Shown here piece by piece: positions 58,920-64,000 of a DNA stretch of 64,000 nucleotides. The notes under the pieces are model-generated. The model had not been told where the DNA came from. It did not search any database and was given only the letters and a program-made list of their open reading frames with translations. This stretch comes from JABSSA01 sp039984715 (lineage in GTDB: Bacteria > Pseudomonadota > Alphaproteobacteria > Rhodobacterales > Rhodobacteraceae): assembly GCA_039984715.1 (NCBI GenBank), contig JBDWUA010000020.1, positions 62,001 to 126,000 on the forward strand. Reading direction: 5' to 3'. Each line of letters begins with the position of its first letter. Within the stretch, counting starts at the first letter, position 1. The translations under genes were made by a program, and so were the position numbers.

Positions 58920-59509
58920 TTTTTGCCGCAACCGTCTTTTTCCTGATCATTACGCCCGGTCCCGGTGTGTTATCCTTGGCAGGCGTTGGTTCTGCCTTTG
59001 GCCGCAAGCAAGGCATGCATTACCTGACGGGCCTCTTTCTGGGCCACAACCTTGTTGCGCTGGCTACGGTTTCGGGATTGGCCGCAATTATCATAGCGGA
59101 CCCGCGTATTCGCACCGTTTTGTTCATCGCATCAACGGCTTATCTGCTGTACCTCGCCTTTCGAATTGCCACAGCTGGATCACGGATCGCCTTCATAGAA
59201 GCCCGCGAACCGCCCGGTTTAATGGGCGGGTTGGCCTTACAAACCATCAACCCCAAAGCCTATGCCGTGAACACCGCGATCTTTTCCGGCTTTAACTTTT
59301 TTCCCTCCAGTTTGATGACCGAAGTGGTCCTAAAATTCATCATGTTCAATGCGATCTGGATACCGATCCATATTCTGTGGTTGTGGCTTGGGGTCACCTT
59401 GGGGCAGCTTGATCTGCCAAGTCGAACACACCGCGCCATCAACATCGGCATGAGCCTTGCAATGCTTTTGGTCGTAGGTTTGGCCGTCTACACTTTCACC
59501 CGGACATGA
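58913..59509 (+). CDS. LysE/RhtB-family exporter
   Basis: Membrane protein of 198 residues with six helices and the family opening LIITPGPGVLSLAGVGSAFGRKQG. The conserved NPKAY motif is at TINPKAYAVN. RhtB and LysE proteins export amino acids such as lysine, homoserine or threonine. It is the last gene of the six-gene chain and starts within the stop region of the third Gfo/Idh gene. A second exporter in a catabolic operon beside EamA suggests a toxic or excess intermediate. Confidence 0.87.
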   Translation: MLVFAATVFFLIITPGPGVLSLAGVGSAFGRKQGMHYLTGLFLGHNLVALATVSGLAAIIIADPRIRTVLFIASTAYLLYLAFRIATAGSRIAFIEAREPPGLMGGLALQTINPKAYAVNTAIFSGFNFFPSSLMTEVVLKFIMFNAIWIPIHILWLWLGVTLGQLDLPSRTHRAINIGMSLAMLLVVGLAVYTFTRT

Positions 59510-59684
59510 ATTCCCACGTAAAATGGTCGTATCCAAAAATACCCACAAATCCTAAATGCCCTCGTGGGGAACTTTTCGCCCCAATGCAATTATGATGAAA
59601 ACAGTTCGTGAGTAACGTGGGCTTGCACTTTCTGTTAGCGATATCATAAGTAACTGACAAACGTCACACGAAGCGAGATCACCG

Positions 59685-60605
59685 ATGATACTGTGTTGTG
59701 GAGAAGCTCTGATTGATCTGTTGCCCGGCGAAAACGATACGCCGTTGCCACTTGTTGGTGGGTCCGTATTGAACACGGCCGTTGCATTGGGTCGCTTGGG
59801 CGCTGAGGTCGGTATGTTGACTGGCCTATCATCCGACGCCTATGGCCAACAAATAGAAGCGCATTTGGATGCGTCTCAGGTGTCCAGCACCCATTGCATT
59901 CGATCCGACCGCCCAACCACATTGGCCGTTGTGACTTTGGTTGATGGGCAGGCACAATACCACTTTGAAGACGAAGGCTCTGCGTTGCGCATGATCGATG
60001 TGCCGGATTTACCTGTCCTTCCCGATACAGTTCAAACAATGGTTTTTGGCGGTATCAGCCTTATTCCAACACCCATTGCTGACACACTGGCGCACCTGTG
60101 CGTCAACCGGCCCAGTGATGTCATTTGTATGTTGGACGCAAATGTCCGCCCCGGATTTGTCGACGATCCACAAACCTACCGGGCGCGTTTACAACGCATG
60201 TTGGCAGCCACGGACATTATCAAGGTTTCAGACGAAGATCTGGAATGGCTTGTGCCTGATGCCAGTTCTGCACAAGACGCCATCGCGCAGTTGCTTGACG
60301 CCGGACCAAGCGTCGTTTTGTTCACAGAAGGTGCCAAAGGCGCAAGCGCCGTCAGAGCCGGGCAAGACCCCGTTTTTGTCGCATCCAGATCGGTCGAAGT
60401 TGTCGACACAGTGGGTGCTGGTGATACATTCAACGCTGGTGTGCTGCATTCATTGCAAGTCCAAGGCAAATTACAAAAATCCGACCTTGAAACGGCGTCT
60501 GCCGACGTTTGGCGCACTGCTCTTGATTTCGCTTCTGGCGCAGCGGCTATCACAGTTTCTCGGGCTGGGGCAAATCCGCCATGGGCCAACGAACTGGACA
60601 CATAA
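59685..60605 (+). CDS. PfkB-family carbohydrate kinase (fructokinase-like)
   Basis: Kinase of 306 residues: opening ILCCGEALIDLLPGE, substrate block GGSVLNTAVALGRLG, and ATP-site motif DTVGAGDTFNAG with catalytic Asp. The LLDLLP-type opening matches bacterial fructokinases. The following gene, 3 nt on, encodes a D-lyxose/D-mannose isomerase, which can form D-fructose or D-xylulose. The two together would turn mannose into fructose 6-phosphate or lyxose into a xylulose phosphate. It is unlike the kinase at 56.0 kb. Confidence 0.87.
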   Translation: MILCCGEALIDLLPGENDTPLPLVGGSVLNTAVALGRLGAEVGMLTGLSSDAYGQQIEAHLDASQVSSTHCIRSDRPTTLAVVTLVDGQAQYHFEDEGSALRMIDVPDLPVLPDTVQTMVFGGISLIPTPIADTLAHLCVNRPSDVICMLDANVRPGFVDDPQTYRARLQRMLAATDIIKVSDEDLEWLVPDASSAQDAIAQLLDAGPSVVLFTEGAKGASAVRAGQDPVFVASRSVEVVDTVGAGDTFNAGVLHSLQVQGKLQKSDLETASADVWRTALDFASGAAAITVSRAGANPPWANELDT

Positions 60606-60608
60606 GAT

Positions 60609-61274
60609 ATGAAACGTTCCGAATTAAATGACGTTCTAGCCGACGCAGAAGCCTTCATAACTTCATTCGGAGCGTTGCTTCCTCCATTTGCATATTGGGA
60701 GCCGTCGCAATTCAAAAACGCGGATGCAGACCAAATTCGCGAGCGCAAATTGGGATGGGATATTACCGATTATGGATTGGGAAAATTCGATGAAATGGGG
60801 CTGATCCTCTTTACAACACGCAACGGTCTTGCCTCAGAACTCAATTCTGGGCGCGGTATGTTGTACGCTGAAAAGATGATGATATCGGATGACAAACAAT
60901 TGGCCCCGATGCACCGCCACAACATCAAAACCGAAGACATCATCAACCGTGGCGGTGGTGATCTTGTGTTGGAACTTTTTCCAGCTCATGCGGATGGATC
61001 AATCAATCGCGATGAAGGTTTGGACGTTGTTTCTGACGCCGTTCCGGTTCGCCTTGCCAAAGGCGAATTGCTTCGACTGAAACCCGGTCAAAGCGTGACT
61101 TTACCGCCGTCTATTTGGCACGCCTTTTGGGCTGAAAATGGCAGGTGTTTGATCACCGAAGTCTCAACCGTGAATGACGATTTGACGGACAACGTGTTTG
61201 AGGATCCAATCGGGCGTTTCCCAAACATCGAAGAAGACGTGAAACCTACCCGTCTTTTGGTCACGGATTACTGA
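60609..61274 (+). CDS. D-lyxose ketol-isomerase
   Basis: Cupin-fold isomerase of 221 residues. The metal site is visible as HRHNIKTEDIINRGGG (two His and Glu) and the later His in SIWHAFW. D-lyxose isomerases convert D-lyxose to D-xylulose and D-mannose to D-fructose. The neighbouring fructokinase-type gene favours mannose use, but lyxose is equally possible. The gene is convergent with the GcvT oxidoreductase gene, and no hairpin is clear in the 126-nt gap. Confidence 0.87.
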   Translation: MKRSELNDVLADAEAFITSFGALLPPFAYWEPSQFKNADADQIRERKLGWDITDYGLGKFDEMGLILFTTRNGLASELNSGRGMLYAEKMMISDDKQLAPMHRHNIKTEDIINRGGGDLVLELFPAHADGSINRDEGLDVVSDAVPVRLAKGELLRLKPGQSVTLPPSIWHAFWAENGRCLITEVSTVNDDLTDNVFEDPIGRFPNIEEDVKPTRLLVTDY

Positions 61275-61400
61275 CAAAACCGGCCCGATCTGTCTTGCCG
61301 ACGTGAAATGTGGGGCATCTTTATCGTCGCAATTGTTAAACTTGGCCCTGCACAACAGGCATCCTGAACTGCGCGGATTTGGGCGCGAGTGTTAAAAGTG

Positions 61401-63836
61401 TCAGGTTTTCGGTCTGGTGTTTGATGGATCAAAAGGTCCGGTTTCAATCACCTCAGCTGGGATACGCATTCCAATCAGGTCCAAGTCCAGATGCATTCCG
61501 ACATTGGCCGTATCTGGGTCAACAAATGCCATGGCCAAATTGCGATCAATCCGATGCCCCCAACCACCAGACGTGACGGTCCCCACAACTTTTTCGCCCT
61601 GCATCACCGAAGCGCCCGAATGCGCGGGCACTTGTTTGGATTGGATTGCCAAAGTCACCAGTTTCTTTTTTGGACCAGCGTTCAGTCTGCTTTTCAGCGC
61701 GGCCTTGCCGACAAAATCCGCTTTTTCCATACGCACAAACCGATCCAAACCAGCCTCAAAGGGATCAAATTCAGTTAGGATTTCAGCCTTCCAATGAAGG
61801 TATCCTTTTTCAAGGCGCATCGAATCTACGGCCCGCGCACCAAACAATTGCATCCCCTGCCCTTCGCCGGCTTTGCGCAGGGCAAGATAGGCCGCGTAAA
61901 GATGCGCATTGGGAACATGAATTTCATACGCCAACTCGCCTGAAAAGCTGACCGACATCACCACCACAGGGGCGATTCCAACAAAGGCTTCGCGGACCGA
62001 TAACCATGGAAACGCACTGGCTGACCAATCCGCGCGCGATGCACGTGACAGGACGTCTCGCGATTTGGGGCCCGCCAAAACCAAAATGGTCCAATCATTC
62101 GTCAATGACGCGATAGATACGTCTTCGTCCGGGTGAATATGCTGAGACAGCCAATCCATATCGTGACCTTCGGCCGCCGCCGCCGACCCAAACCAGATAC
62201 GTGAGCCACCACGATCAGAGGCAGGTAGATTGGCAATTGTCGCCTCTGACTTGAGCATTCCGTGGTGATTTAAAAGATAACACAATCCGACACGGCCCGA
62301 TGCCTTGGTGACCCAGCCACATGCCATGCGATCCAAAAAGGTATGTGTGTCTGCGCCAGTGATCTCAAACCGATTAAAGCCGTTCACTTCCGTCAGGCCG
62401 ACATGCGTGTGCACCGCCTCGACTTCCTTGGCGACAATAGATTCAACGGACGTAAATCGAAAACTGTGTTCTTCAACAAAGTCAGGTGTGGGCTTGATGT
62501 AATCCACACGTTCCCACCCATTCACCACAGCAAATTCCGCGCCTTCCGCCGCCAGAACGGGTGTCAAAGGCGTGGTTTTGATGGGGCGACCTGCCGGGCG
62601 GTGTTCATGCGGGAAATGAAAGCGGAATTCGTTTTGATAATCCTCAACCGCCTTGTGCGCGGTCAATTCGACATTGCCGTGCCCGGTAAAGCGTCGTGGA
62701 TCGATGGCCCATGTGTCATAGCACGCTTCGCCATGAACAATCTGTTGCGCAAGCAACCACCCGTGTCCGCCGCCTTCGCCCAACCCCGCCCGTAACCCAA
62801 TGATACAAAACGCATTTCGTTTACCGGGAATTGGCCCGACCAAAGGTGCGCCATCGATTGTGTAGGTGATTGGCCCATTTACAATCGTATGAATGCCAAC
62901 CTCAGCCAACGCAGGCATGCGGGCAAATGCTCCGTCAAGGACATCGGAAATACGATCAAGATCATCTGGACAAAGTGCATTTACAAAATGCGGATCGATC
63001 CCATCCAGTCCCCATGTTTTGCAATCCTGTTCATAAAACCCAACCAACAGGCCATTCTTATCCTGACGGCAATAATAGTCGCCGATCGGGCATCGCAACA
63101 ACGGCATCCTGTGTCCGGCATCCCGGATCGCTGGAATGTCTTCTGTGACGAAATACTGATGCTCCATTGAGGTGACTGGATGGTGTACCGCCATCATCGC
63201 TCCGACTTCGTTCACGCGATATCCGCATGCGTTCACAACGATTTCGGCATGAATGTCCCCATGTGGCGTTTCAACGATCCAAGAATGATCTGGGTGTTGG
63301 CGCAAACCGGTGACAGGCGTGTTGCGGTAAACGGCGGCCCCCGCAGCCCGCGCACGCCGCGCAAGCGCTTGGCAGAGCTGTGCGGGATCAATGTCGCCGT
63401 CCATCGGATCCCACAATCCACCGATCAGATTTTCCGTCGAAATCAATGGATGTCGTCGCGCGCATTCCTCTGCATCGATCACTTCGAAATGTACGTCCAT
63501 CCCACGGGCCATCGACGCAAAGTGACGGTATCCATCCATTTGCGCCTGCGTGTTGGCCAACCGAATTCCACCATCACCGTGGTGGTAATTGACAGGATAA
63601 TCCGGGTCATTCGCCAGTTCTTGGTACAGCCGGATCGAATGCGATTTCAGGCCGACCATCGTTTGGTTTGTCCCGAAATTGGTGACTTGGGCGGCTGAAT
63701 GCCACGTCGTGCCGGATGTCAGTTCGTTCCGCTCAAGCAGCACAACATCGTTCCACCCTTCTTGCGTCAAATGATACAGCGTCGAACACCCTGCTATACC
63801 ACCGCCGATAACCACAACCCGCGCTTGAGATTTCAT
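61401..63836 (-). CDS. FAD-dependent oxidoreductase/GcvT protein (dimethylglycine/sarcosine dehydrogenase-like)
   Basis: Two-part enzyme of 811 residues. The N-terminal DAO domain (about 5-370) has the FAD motif VVIGGGIAGCSTLYHL and the covalent-flavin region SAAQVTNFGTNQT. A middle FAO_M region (about 375-430) precedes the GCV_T folate domains (about 440-800). Such enzymes demethylate dimethylglycine or sarcosine and pass the one-carbon unit to tetrahydrofolate. Roseobacters carry several, so the exact amine is not settled. The ATG at 63836 gives the proper start; a longer frame of 44 codons lacks support. It is the last gene of the window. Confidence 0.9.
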   Translation of the reverse strand: MKSQARVVVIGGGIAGCSTLYHLTQEGWNDVVLLERNELTSGTTWHSAAQVTNFGTNQTMVGLKSHSIRLYQELANDPDYPVNYHHGDGGIRLANTQAQMDGYRHFASMARGMDVHFEVIDAEECARRHPLISTENLIGGLWDPMDGDIDPAQLCQALARRARAAGAAVYRNTPVTGLRQHPDHSWIVETPHGDIHAEIVVNACGYRVNEVGAMMAVHHPVTSMEHQYFVTEDIPAIRDAGHRMPLLRCPIGDYYCRQDKNGLLVGFYEQDCKTWGLDGIDPHFVNALCPDDLDRISDVLDGAFARMPALAEVGIHTIVNGPITYTIDGAPLVGPIPGKRNAFCIIGLRAGLGEGGGHGWLLAQQIVHGEACYDTWAIDPRRFTGHGNVELTAHKAVEDYQNEFRFHFPHEHRPAGRPIKTTPLTPVLAAEGAEFAVVNGWERVDYIKPTPDFVEEHSFRFTSVESIVAKEVEAVHTHVGLTEVNGFNRFEITGADTHTFLDRMACGWVTKASGRVGLCYLLNHHGMLKSEATIANLPASDRGGSRIWFGSAAAAEGHDMDWLSQHIHPDEDVSIASLTNDWTILVLAGPKSRDVLSRASRADWSASAFPWLSVREAFVGIAPVVVMSVSFSGELAYEIHVPNAHLYAAYLALRKAGEGQGMQLFGARAVDSMRLEKGYLHWKAEILTEFDPFEAGLDRFVRMEKADFVGKAALKSRLNAGPKKKLVTLAIQSKQVPAHSGASVMQGEKVVGTVTSGGWGHRIDRNLAMAFVDPDTANVGMHLDLDLIGMRIPAEVIETGPFDPSNTRPKT

Positions 63837-64000
63837 ATTGAACCACCCAATTTCATGCCCCCACTCAGCCAGCCGTTTGATTGGCGCGCAAGGCACGATC
63901 CTCAGATTAATGAAATCGAAATCTGCGCTTTGATTTTGGCACGCTCGTAAAAATTGACTTGGCGACACCGGGCGTCACTGCAAGTTTCTGTGGATGACTA

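Overview
The window is a gene-dense chromosomal segment of an alphaproteobacterium, almost certainly a marine Rhodobacteraceae (Roseobacter-type) bacterium of moderate GC content. This is judged from family content and order: accB-accC-aat-DUF2155-mlaD-NDUFA12, a GapR/DUF2312 protein, an XRE/DUF2083 short-chain acyl regulator, a symporter-histidine kinase, several TRAP and Liv-type importers, and a GcvT/FAD methylated-amine oxidoreductase. No rRNA, insertion sequence, integrase, phage gene or CRISPR array is visible. One tRNA gene, tRNA-Thr(TGT), is present.

Layout. 1-3.7 kb: an O2-independent ubiquinone operon (ubiT-ubiU-ubiV, the last cut by the window edge) headed by a DUF2478 protein and a YtfE-like hemerythrin protein, divergent from an NsrR-like Rrf2 regulator with a TTG start. 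3.7-6.8 kb: a small membrane protein, a DCC thiol-oxidoreductase-like protein and a saccharopine-dehydrogenase/DUF4166 protein. 7.2-11.4 kb: two DUF4178 zinc-ribbon proteins, a 51-residue membrane peptide, a DUF350 membrane protein and a membrane-fused polyamine aminopropyltransferase, convergent with speD. This is the best candidate for an under-described system. 12-20.3 kb: tRNA-Thr, a degenerate sulfotransferase-like protein, GapR, a DUF442 phosphatase-like protein, a FliM/FliN-like protein with an acidic repeat tail, a symporter-histidine kinase with a small membrane partner and a response regulator, and an acyl-CoA-type XRE regulator. 20.5-28 kb: a complete Liv-type ABC importer, then accB-accC. 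28-33 kb: housekeeping genes (aat, mlaD, NDUFA12, a RidA protein, clpX, clpP).

33.2-64 kb is a long catabolic region. It holds an ArsR/SRPBCC pair, a second Liv-type importer, KDPG aldolase, and a minus-strand operon (SDR, IlvD/Edd dehydratase, FAH hydrolase, D-2-hydroxyacid dehydrogenase) that fits a non-phosphorylative sugar-acid pathway ending in pyruvate plus a 2-hydroxyacid. Next come two further sugar-acid dehydrogenases, a FadR/GntR-type regulator with a clear operator, and a TRAP importer operon. That operon continues into a PhyH dioxygenase, a UxaA-type dehydratase and a Gfo/Idh dehydrogenase. A chain of six genes with overlapping stop and start codons follows (beta-hydroxyacid dehydrogenase, EamA exporter, PfkB kinase, two Gfo/Idh enzymes, LysE exporter). 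The region ends with a fructokinase-like/D-lyxose isomerase pair and a large FAD/GcvT oxidoreductase.

Together the genes describe a heterotroph scavenging sugar acids and amino-acid-like compounds through high-affinity importers, able to make ubiquinone without oxygen, with a membrane-linked polyamine module of unknown purpose. All functions are read from sequence motifs by eye; no database search was run.
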